A DNA stretch of 64,000 nucleotides from Arhodomonas sp052060015. Lineage in GTDB: Bacteria; Pseudomonadota; Gammaproteobacteria; Nitrococcales; Nitrococcaceae. The notes below the pieces were generated by a model, which made no database searches, was not told the origin of the DNA, and was given only the letters and a program-made list of their open reading frames with translations. The DNA is taken from positions 134,196 through 198,195 of the forward strand of contig NZ_JBPODZ010000007.1 of the NCBI RefSeq assembly GCF_052060015.1. The letters are read 5' to 3'. The first letter of the stretch is position 1. The number at the start of each line of letters is the position of its first letter. Position numbers and translations under genes: made by a program. This document shows positions 10,448 through 19,138 of this stretch, piece after piece.

Positions 10448-11362
10448 TCAGGCCACCCGTATATCCCCTTCCGGTAGGGCGGCGGGAGCCCAGTGATCGA
10501 CCGCCCAGGCGAGGAGCTCCCCAGGCGGCGCGCCGGCCAGTTCCTTTGGGGCGGACAGGCCGAGGATGGCGAGGACAGTGACGAGGTTCCGGCTTGCCTG
10601 TGCGTCGTCCACTGCCGGGGCCGCCGTCTGCTTGCTGAGCTTGGTGCCGGCGGTGCTGATCGCCAGTGGCAGGTGGAGGTGGCGCGGGCGGTGCAGGCCG
10701 AGGGCGTCGCGGAGCGCCATCTGCGGGGCGGTGGCGATGAGCAGGTCCGCCCCGCGGACGATGTCGGTAACCCCGAGATCGGCGTCATCCACCGCCATCG
10801 CCAGGTGATAGGCGAACAGGCCGTCGCCGCGACGGATGATGAAGTCGCCGATCTCGGCGGCCATCGCGACCCGTTGCCGGCCGAGGCGCCGGTCCTCGAA
10901 CTCCAGGGTCATGTCCGCGGCGCGCATGCGCCACGAGCGCGCCTCGCGACCGGGAGGCAGGCCGTCGCGGCAGGTGCCGGGATAGATCATTCCGGCGGGG
11001 CCGTGGCGGGCCACCGCGCGGAGCTCGCGGCGGGTGCAGGCGCAGGGGAAGGCGTGGCCGGCGTCGATCAACCGCTGCAAGGCGGCCGCGTATTGCTCGT
11101 CTCGCTCGCGCTGGTAGACCACGGGACCGTCCCAGGTGAGGCCGTGGGCCTCCAGGCTGCGGAGGATGGTGGCATCGGCGCCGGTGACCGCCCGCGTCCG
11201 GTCGACGTCGTCGATGCGCACCGCCCAGCGACCGCCGTGGCGGCGCGCGTCCAGCCAGCTGCCCACCGCCGCCACCAGCGAGCCCAGGTGCAGCGGTCCT
11301 GTGGGACTGGGGGCGAAGCGGCCCACGTAGGTGGATGCGTCGGTAGTGATCTCGGATTCCAT
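10448..11362 (-). CDS. gluQ: Glutamyl-Q tRNA(Asp) synthetase
   Basis: This is a truncated GluRS-like enzyme of about 304 residues that attaches glutamate to queuosine in tRNA-Asp. The HIGH-like motif is within FAPSPTGPLHLGSL and the KMSKS-like motif is GTKLSKQ. A zinc site is suggested by CACT and YPGTC, and the anticodon-binding domain is absent, as in YadB/GluQ-RS. The start is uncertain. The ATG at 11362 gives the correct N-terminus but lacks a clear ribosome site, and a TTG three codons upstream is possible. Upstream lies a long stem-loop repeat. Confidence 0.93.
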   Translation of the reverse strand: MESEITTDASTYVGRFAPSPTGPLHLGSLVAAVGSWLDARRHGGRWAVRIDDVDRTRAVTGADATILRSLEAHGLTWDGPVVYQRERDEQYAAALQRLIDAGHAFPCACTRRELRAVARHGPAGMIYPGTCRDGLPPGREARSWRMRAADMTLEFEDRRLGRQRVAMAAEIGDFIIRRGDGLFAYHLAMAVDDADLGVTDIVRGADLLIATAPQMALRDALGLHRPRHLHLPLAISTAGTKLSKQTAAPAVDDAQASRNLVTVLAILGLSAPKELAGAPPGELLAWAVDHWAPAALPEGDIRVA

Positions 11363-11395
11363 GGTGGTCAATGGACAGCCTTCCACAGCGGGGAC

Positions 11396-11507
11396 GCCCC
11401 GGGAGGGCAAGACCGGCGCGGGAGACGCTGTGAATACGTCCCTGTATGCTCGACGGCGGCCGTCCCTGGCCGCCGACGCTCCCGCGCCGGTCTTGCCCTC
11501 CGGGGGC
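11396..11507. repeat. Long stem-loop repeat, copy 1
   Basis: Arms 11396-11424 and 11479-11507 are 29 nt each and complementary at 28 positions; the 54-nt loop holds its own hairpin (GGCGGCC/GGCCGCC). The loop is almost identical to that of copy 2 at 17442-17560, but the stems of the two copies are unrelated in sequence. It lies between divergent gluQ and the aminotransferase gene. Apart from this element, the 306-bp gap (11363-11668) shows only the aminotransferase ribosome site. Confidence 0.85.
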
Positions 11508-11668
11508 TACGCTTTCCCGTGCGGGCCGGGTGCGCGGGCCCGTCATCCCGGGTCGCGGCCGTTCCTCGCTGACAGCTGTGTACTGCGCTGCAGCCGGTGC
11601 CGCCTTCTCGTTCCTCGAACTTTGGGGTTAGGCTCTGCCATTCAAACCCCCACACCCCTGGAGGCATC

Positions 11669-12850
11669 GTGACAGAAGCCCGGCTGCCCTTCACCCCCGC
11701 CGTCCGCGTCGGCGAGGTCCGCCCGTTTCATGTCATGGAGTTGCTGCGCCGGGCCCGGGAGCTGGAGGCCGCCGGGCAGGACATCGTGCACATGGAGATC
11801 GGCGAGCCGGACTTCGCCACTGCCGAACCGGTGGTGGAGGCGGGCCGGCGGGCACTGGCCGAGGGCCGTACCGGCTACCTCCCGGCCGCGGGCCTGCCGG
11901 CACTGCGTGAGGCCATCGCCGGGCACTACGCGGCCGAGTACGGGGCCGATGTGTCCCCGGAGCGGATCTTCATCACTCCCGGGGCGAGCGGGGCGCTCAC
12001 CCTGGCGATGGCGCTGACCGCAGACCCCGGCCGCGAGGTGCTCCTGCCCGAGCCCGGCTACCCCTGCAACCGCAACTTCGCCACCGTGGTCAATGCCGTA
12101 CCCCGGCCCGTCCCGGTGACCGGTGATACGGACTTCCAGCTCACGCCGGAACGTGCCGCGCGGGAGGTGAATGCCGCCACCGCCGCCATCCTCATTGGCT
12201 CCCCGGCCAACCCCACCGGCACCATGGCCGCCCCGGAGGCCCTGGAGGGCCTCGCCGCGCTGGCGGATGACCGGGGCATCGCCCTGATGGTCGATGAGAT
12301 CTACCACGGCCTGTGCTACACGGGGCGGATGGCCAGCGCGGTGGTCCATGCACCCCAGGCGCTGGTGATCAACAGCTTCTCCAAGTACTTCGGCATGACC
12401 GGTTGGCGCCTCGGCTGGCTGGTGGTCCCGGAGGGGCTGGAGACCGCCACCGAGCGGCTCATCCAGAACCTCTATATCAATGCCTCCACCCCGGCGCAGT
12501 ATGCCGCCCTGTCCTGTTTTACCCCGGCGGCGAGGGAGATCTTCGAGGCCCGTCGCGAGGCGTTCCGAGAGCGCCGCGACTTCCTGCTGCCGGCGCTACG
12601 CGAGCTCGGTTTCGCCATCCCGGGTGAGCCCGCCGGGGCCTTCTACCTCTATGCCGACGTCAGCGCCCTCGCCGGCGACAGTGAAGCCCTGGCGCGGGGG
12701 TTACTGGAGCGAGCCGGCGTCGCGGCGACCCCGGGCCTGGACTTCGAGTCCGCGGCGCCGGAGCGGCACCTGCGTTTCGCCTATACGACCGGGCTGGAGC
12801 GCCTTGAAGAGGGGGTGGAGCGAATCCGCCGCTATCTGGCAGCGGGCTGA
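11669..12850 (+). CDS. PLP-dependent class I/II aminotransferase
   Basis: This 393-residue fold-type I aminotransferase starts at a GTG with a CTGGAGG ribosome site (the frame is open further upstream but runs into the repeat). Visible motifs are GEPDF, GSPANPTG, VDEIYHGL and the Schiff-base lysine in NSFSKYFGMTGWRLGW. The family covers aspartate/alanine-type enzymes; the exact amino donor cannot be told from sequence alone. The last 19 bp overlap the 3' end of cysZ on the opposite strand. Confidence 0.9.
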   Translation: MTEARLPFTPAVRVGEVRPFHVMELLRRARELEAAGQDIVHMEIGEPDFATAEPVVEAGRRALAEGRTGYLPAAGLPALREAIAGHYAAEYGADVSPERIFITPGASGALTLAMALTADPGREVLLPEPGYPCNRNFATVVNAVPRPVPVTGDTDFQLTPERAAREVNAATAAILIGSPANPTGTMAAPEALEGLAALADDRGIALMVDEIYHGLCYTGRMASAVVHAPQALVINSFSKYFGMTGWRLGWLVVPEGLETATERLIQNLYINASTPAQYAALSCFTPAAREIFEARREAFRERRDFLLPALRELGFAIPGEPAGAFYLYADVSALAGDSEALARGLLERAGVAATPGLDFESAAPERHLRFAYTTGLERLEEGVERIRRYLAAG

Positions 12851-13626
12851 CCGGCGGGCAGGGCGTACTCGCCGAGCTCGCTGCGCAGCAGGGTCGCGGC
12901 GATTACCCCGGTGGGCATCACCAGTAGGTTCACCCCGGGGATCAGGGTCATGGCCAGCAGGCCGGCGCCCAGGCCCAAGTGCATGGCCGGGCGGCGGCGC
13001 AGCAGCCGGCGCTGTTCGGCGAACGCCAGCCCGTGATTGCCGAGCGGGTAGTCGCAGTACTCCAGCGCCAGGATCCAGGCGCCATAGGCTGCCCACAGCG
13101 GCGGGGCCAGCACATTGACCACGGGGATGAAGAACAGCACCAGAAGCGGCACCGCCAGCAGCGCGAAATGCGCGATCTTGCGTAGCTCGTCGGCAACGGC
13201 GCCGGCGGTCTCCACCACCAGGCCCCGCCCGTGGACATCGGCGGGCATGTGTCCGGTGGCGCGCTGCTCCACCCGCGCCGAGAGCATGCCGTTGAAGGGG
13301 GCGCCTACCAGGTTGGCCACCGCCGTGAAGGTGTAGAACATGGCCACCGAGCCGGCGAGCAGGAATAGCGGCCAGAGCAGCCAGCGGATCACGGTCACGA
13401 TCACTTGCACCGTCTCGCCGAGCCAGCCGTCACCGAACGCCGCGGGCCGTGGCAGCAGCCAATCCAGCAGGGCGCGGTAATACTCCGCGCCCAGCCAGAA
13501 AAGGCCGATGAAGATGACGACGTTGATGAGCAGCGGCGCCACGACGAAGCGGCGCAGGCCAGGCTCGGTGAGCAGGGAGAAGCCACGGGCCACGAAGCTG
13601 ATGCCGTGAAGAAAGCTCCGGAACAT
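12832..13626 (-). CDS. cysZ: CysZ/EI24-family membrane protein
   Basis: This 264-residue integral membrane protein has four to six hydrophobic segments, the N-terminal FLHGISFVARGFSLL, and the central TAVANLVGAPFNGMLSARVE segment typical of CysZ/DUF540. CysZ homologues mediate sulfate uptake. The ATG at 13626 matches the family N-terminus; an upstream in-frame extension overlaps the epimerase gene. It lies 20 bp downstream of the epimerase gene on the same strand. Confidence 0.88.
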   Translation of the reverse strand: MFRSFLHGISFVARGFSLLTEPGLRRFVVAPLLINVVIFIGLFWLGAEYYRALLDWLLPRPAAFGDGWLGETVQVIVTVIRWLLWPLFLLAGSVAMFYTFTAVANLVGAPFNGMLSARVEQRATGHMPADVHGRGLVVETAGAVADELRKIAHFALLAVPLLVLFFIPVVNVLAPPLWAAYGAWILALEYCDYPLGNHGLAFAEQRRLLRRRPAMHLGLGAGLLAMTLIPGVNLLVMPTGVIAATLLRSELGEYALPAGQPAAR

Positions 13627-13646
13627 CGCCGTCCTCGGGTTGGGGT

Positions 13647-14483
13647 TCAGGGTCGGAAGGGGCGCGGCGCGATGCCCAGGGCCTGCCACGCGGCCCCGTC
13701 GTCGACGCTCTGGTCCCGGTGCATGCGGTCGATGAACCCCCCGCCCACGTCACCGCCGAAGCGCTGCAGCGCCAGGCGCAGCAGCGCCGGCGGCACGGGG
13801 AGCGGGTGTATCCGTGGTTCACTGTGGGCAAGGACCCGCCGGAGCAGTGCCTCCACGCTCAGGCGCTCGCCGCCGCCCAAGGTTAGCACTCGGTTTGCGT
13901 CGGGCGGTGGGTCGGTGAGCAGTCGTCGCAGCGCCGCGGCGAGATCCGCTGCATGGATCGGTTGACGCAGGCCGTTCGCGCCCCGGGGCACGGGTAACAC
14001 CCGGGTGCGGCCACCGAGGCGGCGCAGACGCGCGACGATACCGCGTCCGGGATGGCCATAGATCAGCGTCGGGCGGACAATCCGGCACGCGCTGCCATGG
14101 GAATCCGCGAAGGACCGGACGGCGGATTCGGCCGTGATCAGCCGTTCGGCCAATCGCCGCTCCCCCGTGTCCGCGCTGTGCGCCTTCGTCCCGACACTGG
14201 CCGAGGAGAGGGCGATGATGCGTTGCGGAGCGCGTGGCAGGGCGTCCAGCAGCGGGGGCAGCAACCACACGGGTGCGAGGTGGAGGATCGCTGCCCCTGC
14301 CGGCAGTGTCGGCGGGGCGGCCAGGTCCGCCTCCTGCCAGGCGATGGATGGGGACAGGCCGTCGGGGCGGTGGCGACCCACCGCCACCACGCGGAGAGTG
14401 AGCCCATCCAGTTGCGGGAGCAGGAAGTGGCCGGGCTGGCTGGAGACGCCGGTGACCAGCAGGTCAGCGTCGGGCATCGGCAT
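13647..14483 (-). CDS. NAD-dependent epimerase/dehydratase-like protein
   Basis: This 278-residue extended-SDR-like protein starts with a nucleotide-binding strand (DLLVTGVSSQPG) and contains IVRPTLIYG, a conserved signature of sugar-nucleotide epimerases. The active-site YxxxK is not obvious, since the usual position reads TGERRLAERL. It overlaps the glycosyltransferase gene by 20 bp and faces a WecA-like gene, so a role in O-antigen or capsule sugar synthesis is likely. Substrate unknown. Confidence 0.75.
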   Translation of the reverse strand: MPMPDADLLVTGVSSQPGHFLLPQLDGLTLRVVAVGRHRPDGLSPSIAWQEADLAAPPTLPAGAAILHLAPVWLLPPLLDALPRAPQRIIALSSASVGTKAHSADTGERRLAERLITAESAVRSFADSHGSACRIVRPTLIYGHPGRGIVARLRRLGGRTRVLPVPRGANGLRQPIHAADLAAALRRLLTDPPPDANRVLTLGGGERLSVEALLRRVLAHSEPRIHPLPVPPALLRLALQRFGGDVGGGFIDRMHRDQSVDDGAAWQALGIAPRPFRP

Positions 14484-15414
14484 CCCGCCGGCGCAGCCGT
14501 CTCTTGGTCACTGCGCCGGTGCGGACACCGGCCGCCACCAGGAAGCGGGCCCAGATCACCGCGCCGACCAGTGCCAGGGTCGCCCCGCGGCCATGGAACT
14601 TGCGGAAATAGCGGACCATCCCGCGATGCTTGTACCAGAGCACACGCACCGGTTCCCGCCGGCTGCACACACCCTGGTGGTGGATGGCCACCGCGTCCGG
14701 GACGAAGCGAATCCCCCATCCCTGCTCGCGGAAGCGGCGGCACCAGTCCAGGTCCTCGCAGTGCAGGAAATAGCCTTCGTCCAGGGTCCCTACCGCCTGC
14801 CAGGCACTCCGTCGGACCAGCATCAATGCCCCGGAGATGGCCCCTACCGGTACGGGTTCGGCCGGCAGGGGGGTGCCGGTGAGGTTGAAGTCCCAGCGTC
14901 GAGCGAACAGACGGTGGAGGCCCAGCACTCGGGCCAGGGCGTTGCGTGGGGTTGGCAGGTGGCGGCGGCAGCCGCGCTGCTCGGTGCCGTCGGGGTTGAG
15001 CAGCAGACCCCCAACCATGCCCACGCCGGCGGTATCCCCGCCGTCGAGCAGTCGTCCCAGGGTGTCCGGGCGGACAATGCAGTCCGGATTGACCACGGCA
15101 ACCCAGTCCGCGCGGGCCTCGCGCAGCCCGCGATTGACCGCGACCGCGAAGCCCCCGTTGTCGCGCCGGTGGATCACACGCAGGCGCGGCGTGCCGTCGA
15201 AGCGCTGGACGAGCGTGTCGAGACTATCGTCATCGGAGGCGTTGTCGACGACGATGACCTCCACCGGGAGCCGGCTCTCCAGCAGGGCGCCCACGCAATC
15301 CGCCAGCATGGCGCCCGCGTTGTAATTCACCACCACCGCCGAGAGGGCAGCGGGTTCAGGGGCCGTCGCCTGCCAGCGACACTCGGTGGCTTGTACCGGT
15401 TCCGTCACCGCCAT
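14464..15414 (-). CDS. Family 2 glycosyltransferase (rhamnosyltransferase-like)
   Basis: This 316-residue GT-A fold enzyme has the start strand LSAVVVNYNAG, VDNASDD, the NPD metal-binding triad in AVVNPDCIV and a GALMLVRRSAWQAVG acceptor region. The ED pair in HCEDLDWCRRFREQGW matches WbbL-type rhamnosyltransferases. It acts on polysaccharide or lipid-linked sugar at the cytoplasmic membrane. It is the first gene of a minus-strand run with the epimerase gene and is divergent from the WecA-like gene 197 bp away. Confidence 0.88.
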   Translation of the reverse strand: MAVTEPVQATECRWQATAPEPAALSAVVVNYNAGAMLADCVGALLESRLPVEVIVVDNASDDDSLDTLVQRFDGTPRLRVIHRRDNGGFAVAVNRGLREARADWVAVVNPDCIVRPDTLGRLLDGGDTAGVGMVGGLLLNPDGTEQRGCRRHLPTPRNALARVLGLHRLFARRWDFNLTGTPLPAEPVPVGAISGALMLVRRSAWQAVGTLDEGYFLHCEDLDWCRRFREQGWGIRFVPDAVAIHHQGVCSRREPVRVLWYKHRGMVRYFRKFHGRGATLALVGAVIWARFLVAAGVRTGAVTKRRLRRRDADARR

Positions 15415-15611
15415 GACCGGGTTGCCGCCTCCCTCGCCATTGCTATGGTGGAGTCTTCGTGGCGTGAGCCGGCGCCCCGGGCGCCGCAGCTGCCGTTTGG
15501 GGCCGATTCACAGGGCCAATAGTTTAGGGAGCATGACAACATTAATCCAATGAGCCAGCGGATCTGCCATTCCTCCGTCGCCCGCCGTCCCGTCGCGCCC
15601 GGAGGGCCGGC

Positions 15612-16601
15612 ATGAATGTCGTTTCCCTCATCACTGCGGCTGTCGTCGCCGCCACCGCGAGCTATCTGCTGGCGCGCAGGCTTATCGCCCTCGCGCCGCG
15701 GCTTGGCTTCGTCGACCTGCCGAGCAGCCGCGGTATGCACGCCTCGCCCGTGGCACGGGTGGGCGGGATCGCCGTAGGTCCGGCCATGCTGGCGGGTCTG
15801 GTGGCCGGTGGGGCCGTTCCGTACCGACTGGATGTGCTGGCGATAGTCGCCGGCGCGACGCTCGTCTGGGCCACCGGTATCGCCGATGATCGCTGGCGGT
15901 TGCCCGCCCGCTGGCGCCTGGCGGCCCAGACTCTGGCGGTGCTGGTGATCCTGCCCGCGCTGCCGGTGGCGCTGCCCGGTCCGGCGTGGCCCTGGTGGGC
16001 CCTGGCGCTTCCCGGGTGGCTGTGGTGTATCAATCTGCATAATTTCATCGACGGTATCGACGGTATTGCCGGGGTCCAGGCGCTGACGGTGTTCGCGGGA
16101 ATGGCGGTGGTGCTGGGGGTACAGGACGGGAGCGTCGCCTTGCCGCTGTTGGTGGCGGCCTCGGCCTTCGCCGGGTTTCTGGTGCTGAACTGGTCGCCGG
16201 CCCGGCTGTTCCTGGGGGACGGTGGCAGCACGCTGCTCGGCTACCTGGTGGGCCTCGGCACCACGGTCGCGGTGCTCGCCGCCGAGGCCACCGCCGTGGC
16301 CTGGTTCATCCTCTCGGCGGTGTTCTTCGTCGATGCCACGGTGACCCTGCTCACCCGTATCGCGACCGGGCAATCCTGGCATGCCCCGCACCGCCTGCAC
16401 GGCTATCAGAAGCTGGCCCTGCAGTGGGGCAGCCACGCCCGGGTCAGTGCCGCGGTGGCTGCGGTGAATGGGCTGTGGCTCTTCCCCCTGGCGCTGCTGG
16501 CGGTGCATGTGCCGACCTATGCCCCCCTCGCCGTCGCGCTGGCCTACCTGCCGCTGCTGGCCGTCGCCTGGCGACTGGGGGTGGGGCTCAGGCCCCGGTG
16601 A
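15612..16601 (+). CDS. MraY/WecA-family sugar-phosphate transferase
   Basis: This 329-residue polytopic protein transfers a sugar-1-phosphate to undecaprenyl phosphate. Conserved segments are GFVDLPSSRGMHASPVARVGG (N-terminal), the WecA-like NLHNFIDGIDGIAG with catalytic Asp residues, LFLGDGGS, and the cytoplasmic HAPHRLHGYQKL. Together with the neighbouring GT2 and epimerase genes it looks like the initiating enzyme of an O-antigen-type polysaccharide, similar to WbpL. Its last 14 bp overlap the hydrolase gene on the other strand. Confidence 0.92.
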   Translation: MNVVSLITAAVVAATASYLLARRLIALAPRLGFVDLPSSRGMHASPVARVGGIAVGPAMLAGLVAGGAVPYRLDVLAIVAGATLVWATGIADDRWRLPARWRLAAQTLAVLVILPALPVALPGPAWPWWALALPGWLWCINLHNFIDGIDGIAGVQALTVFAGMAVVLGVQDGSVALPLLVAASAFAGFLVLNWSPARLFLGDGGSTLLGYLVGLGTTVAVLAAEATAVAWFILSAVFFVDATVTLLTRIATGQSWHAPHRLHGYQKLALQWGSHARVSAAVAAVNGLWLFPLALLAVHVPTYAPLAVALAYLPLLAVAWRLGVGLRPR

Positions 16602-17415
16602 CGGCGCGCAGGGTGTCGAAGGCCTCGCCGTCGGCGAGGAACAGCGCCTCGAGTACATCGAAATGATTCCGTCCCGGCGGCGCTGCCACCGGTGTGTCCA
16701 CGCGGGCGTGCCGGTGATAGGCCTCACTCTGACGATGGAATGCCGCGGTCTCGGCCCCGCCCACCGCCAGGCGCAAGGGAATGCCCGGTGGCGGCGGCGG
16801 TTCGTGGAGCGGCGAGAGCGAGCGCGCCTTGGCTTCGTCCAACCCGAGGGCGTCGTTGATGCTGGTTCCCGGCAGTGGGGTGAGATCGAACACCCCGGAG
16901 ATGGCCAGGGCCGCGTGGATCGGGTGTGTGCCGGACCAGTCCCGGGTAAGCAGGCGGGCGACGATCTGGCCACCGGCGGAATGGCCGGATACCGTGAGCG
17001 CGCCCCGGCCGAGGCCCAGCCGTTGCCGGTTGTCCTCCAGGAAGCGGATGGCCGCGGCGCAGTCCTCGTTGATCTCGGCGATGGTCACCGCCGGGCAGAG
17101 GCGGTAGTTGGCGACCACCACGGAAACCCCCCGGGGCACCAGCGCCCGGGCGACGAAGGCGTAGTCCCGCTTGTCTTGGCTGCGCCAGTAGCCGCCGTGG
17201 AAGAACACATGCACGGGGGCATCGGCATCGCCGGCGGGGAAGCAGTCCAGGGTCTGCAGGGCGCCGTCCCCGTAGGGCACGTCTTCCTGGTGGTTGGGCA
17301 GCTCGGCCCGGGTCGCCTCGGAGAGCCGCTGCAGGCGCGCGAAGTAGTCCGCGAACTCCGGCACGGTGACGCGCGGGTTGTATTCGTACTCCAGCTCGGT
17401 GTCCTGGCCGTTCAC
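16588..17415 (-). CDS. Alpha/beta hydrolase, kynurenine formamidase-like
   Basis: This 275-residue protein has the HGGYW oxyanion motif, the nucleophile elbow GHSAGG and a C-terminal NHFD histidine, the usual triad of the arylformamidase/esterase branch of alpha/beta hydrolases. I start at GTG 17415, which has AGGAG seven bases upstream. The longer frame to 17694 runs through the stem-loop repeat and is artefactual. It could be a kynurenine formamidase or another aryl esterase; no other tryptophan-to-kynurenine gene is in the window. Confidence 0.82.
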   Translation of the reverse strand: MNGQDTELEYEYNPRVTVPEFADYFARLQRLSEATRAELPNHQEDVPYGDGALQTLDCFPAGDADAPVHVFFHGGYWRSQDKRDYAFVARALVPRGVSVVVANYRLCPAVTIAEINEDCAAAIRFLEDNRQRLGLGRGALTVSGHSAGGQIVARLLTRDWSGTHPIHAALAISGVFDLTPLPGTSINDALGLDEAKARSLSPLHEPPPPPGIPLRLAVGGAETAAFHRQSEAYHRHARVDTPVAAPPGRNHFDVLEALFLADGEAFDTLRAVTGA

Positions 17416-17441
17416 GGAGATTCTCCTGATGGCTGAGGGAT

Positions 17442-17560
17442 GGTAAGGGGGGCGGTCGCCGCTCGCCTCGGGAGAGACGCCATCAATACATCCCTGTAGG
17501 CTCGACGGCGGCCGTCCCTGGCCGCCGACGCTCCCCGAGGCGAGCGGCGACCGCCCTACC
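17442..17560. repeat. Long stem-loop repeat, copy 2
   Basis: Left arm 17442-17474 and right arm 17531-17560 pair over about 27 bp with small bulges around a 56-nt loop. The loop shares CTCGACGGCGGCCGTCCCTG and most other bases with copy 1, while the stem sequence is different. It sits just upstream of the hydrolase start and downstream of livF. The rest of the 275-bp gap (17416-17690) contains a short ACGCGGG/CCCGCGT hairpin but no clear terminator. Confidence 0.85.
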
Positions 17561-17690
17561 GGTGAGGCCCCGCTTGTGGTTCCTTTCCAACCCTGGTTTT
17601 TTCCGACCGAATATCCACGCGGGAGGCCCTTTCCCCGCGTCCGCCGTGGAAGGCGGTCAACTGCAAACTGCGGTAGCGAGCGTCTCCCGC

Positions 17691-18380
17691 TCACACGCTC
17701 AGGAACTGCCGTTGCAGCGCCTCAGCATCCGCCCGGAAGGCCTCGCCGTCGCCGCTCCAGGCGATGCGTCCGCGGTCGATGATGTAGTGACGGTCGCAGA
17801 CCGCGAGCAGCGCCTCGGGGTTGGCGTCGATGAGCAGCAGCGACTGCCCCAGCCCGCGCAGCCGGCGGATACAGGCCCAGATGTCCTCCCGTACCACCGG
17901 CGCCAGCCCCTCGGTGGCCTCGTCGAGGATGAGCAGGTCCGGGTTGGTCATCAGGGCCCGGCCGATGGCGAGCATCTGCTGCTCGCCCCCGGAGAGCTGG
18001 GTGCCCATGTTGTCCCGGCGCTCGGCCAGCCGTGGGAACAGCTCGTAGACCTCGTCGAGGCCCCAGCCGCCGCCCCGGCCCCCGGCGATGAGGTTCTCCC
18101 GCACATTGAGGTTGGGGAAGATCTGCCGCCCCTCGGGGACCAGGCCGATGCCCGCCCGGGCGATGCGGAAAGAGGGCAGGCCGTCGATGCGCTCGCCGCG
18201 GAAGCGAATCGTGCCCGCCCGCGGCGGGGTCAGCCCCATGATCGCCCGTATGGTGGTGGTCTTGCCCATGCCGTTGCGGCCCATGAGGCTGACCACTTCC
18301 CCCTCGTCGACGGCGAGGTCCACGCCGAAGAGGACCCGGCTGCTGCCGTAGGCGCTCTCGACGCCCTCGAGCTCCAGCAT
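17691..18380 (-). CDS. livF: Branched-chain-type ABC transporter ATPase LivF
   Basis: A 229-residue ABC ATPase with Walker A GRNGMGKTT, signature LSGGEQQ, Walker B LLILDEAT and the LivF phrase GIGLVPEGRQIFPNL. It is the last gene of the liv-type operon, overlapping livG by one base. Because the operon continues from aminobenzoate-type CoA genes, the transported substrate is likely an aromatic acid rather than leucine. Confidence 0.95.
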   Translation of the reverse strand: MLELEGVESAYGSSRVLFGVDLAVDEGEVVSLMGRNGMGKTTTIRAIMGLTPPRAGTIRFRGERIDGLPSFRIARAGIGLVPEGRQIFPNLNVRENLIAGGRGGGWGLDEVYELFPRLAERRDNMGTQLSGGEQQMLAIGRALMTNPDLLILDEATEGLAPVVREDIWACIRRLRGLGQSLLLIDANPEALLAVCDRHYIIDRGRIAWSGDGEAFRADAEALQRQFLSV

Positions 18381-19138
18381 TATCCGCCCTCCCCGAGGTA
18401 GGCCGCCTGCACCCGGGGGTCATCCCGCACCGCCACGGGGTCACCGCTCGCGATGAGCCCGCCGTTGACCAGCACGCTAAGGGTATCCGCCAGGCGGAAC
18501 ACCACCCCCATGTCGTGCTCGACGAGCAGCACGGCGTAGCGCGAGCGTAGCCCCTCCAGCAGCGCGATGATCACCTCGCTCTCCGCGGGTCCCATCCCCG
18601 CCATGGGCTCATCGAGCAGCAGTACCGAGGGCTCGGTGGCCAGGGCCATGGCGATCTCCAGCTGCCGTTTCTGCCCGTGGGCCAGCTCGCTGGCGCGCCG
18701 GTCGGCTACCGCCGTCAGCCCTACCTGCTCCAGGGCCGCTTCGGCGGGTTCCACCAGGCTGCGATCCCGCCGGGCGCGGCCGAACATTCGGAAGTGGTGC
18801 CGGGCCCGGGCCTGGACAGCCAACGCCACGTTGTCGCGGACGGAGAAGGCCTCGAAGATGGCGGTGATCTGGAACGACCGCGCGATGCCGAGGCGCGCCC
18901 GGCCGGGCATGTCCAGCCGGGTGATGTCGCGGCCCCGGAAGCGGATCCGCCCGCCGTCGGGGACGAGCTCGCCGCTCAGCTGGGCCAGCGCCGTGGTCTT
19001 GCCGGCGCCGTTGGGCCCGATCAGGGCATGCACCCGGCCCTGCTCCAGGGCCAGGGAGAGGTTGTCCGTGGCCTGCAATCCGCCGAAGCGTTTCTGCAGG
19101 TCTCGGGCCTCGAAGATCGGGGCCTCCCGCTCAGCCAT
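18380..19138 (-). CDS. livG: Branched-chain-type ABC transporter ATPase LivG
   Basis: A 252-residue ABC ATPase with Walker A GPNGAGKTT, the LivG-typical GIARSFQ and FSVRDNV segments, a degenerate signature (LAHGQKRQLEIAMAL) and Walker B VLLLDEP. It overlaps livM by 8 bp and livF by one base, so the proteins are translated together and probably form the ATPase heterodimer. Confidence 0.95.
   Translation of the reverse strand: MAEREAPIFEARDLQKRFGGLQATDNLSLALEQGRVHALIGPNGAGKTTALAQLSGELVPDGGRIRFRGRDITRLDMPGRARLGIARSFQITAIFEAFSVRDNVALAVQARARHHFRMFGRARRDRSLVEPAEAALEQVGLTAVADRRASELAHGQKRQLEIAMALATEPSVLLLDEPMAGMGPAESEVIIALLEGLRSRYAVLLVEHDMGVVFRLADTLSVLVNGGLIASGDPVAVRDDPRVQAAYLGEGG

Noticed and set aside
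11363..11410. Upstream in-frame extension of gluQ
   Set aside because: It runs into the stem-loop repeat and adds residues not seen before the family's first strand.
11396..17560. CRISPR array or transposon ends from the repeated loop
   Set aside because: The copies are 6 kb apart, have no regular spacing or spacers, and carry no transposase; they are dispersed stem-loops.
17416..17694. N-terminal extension of the alpha/beta hydrolase
   Set aside because: The extension is translated stem-loop repeat; a GTG with a good ribosome site at 17415 matches the domain start.
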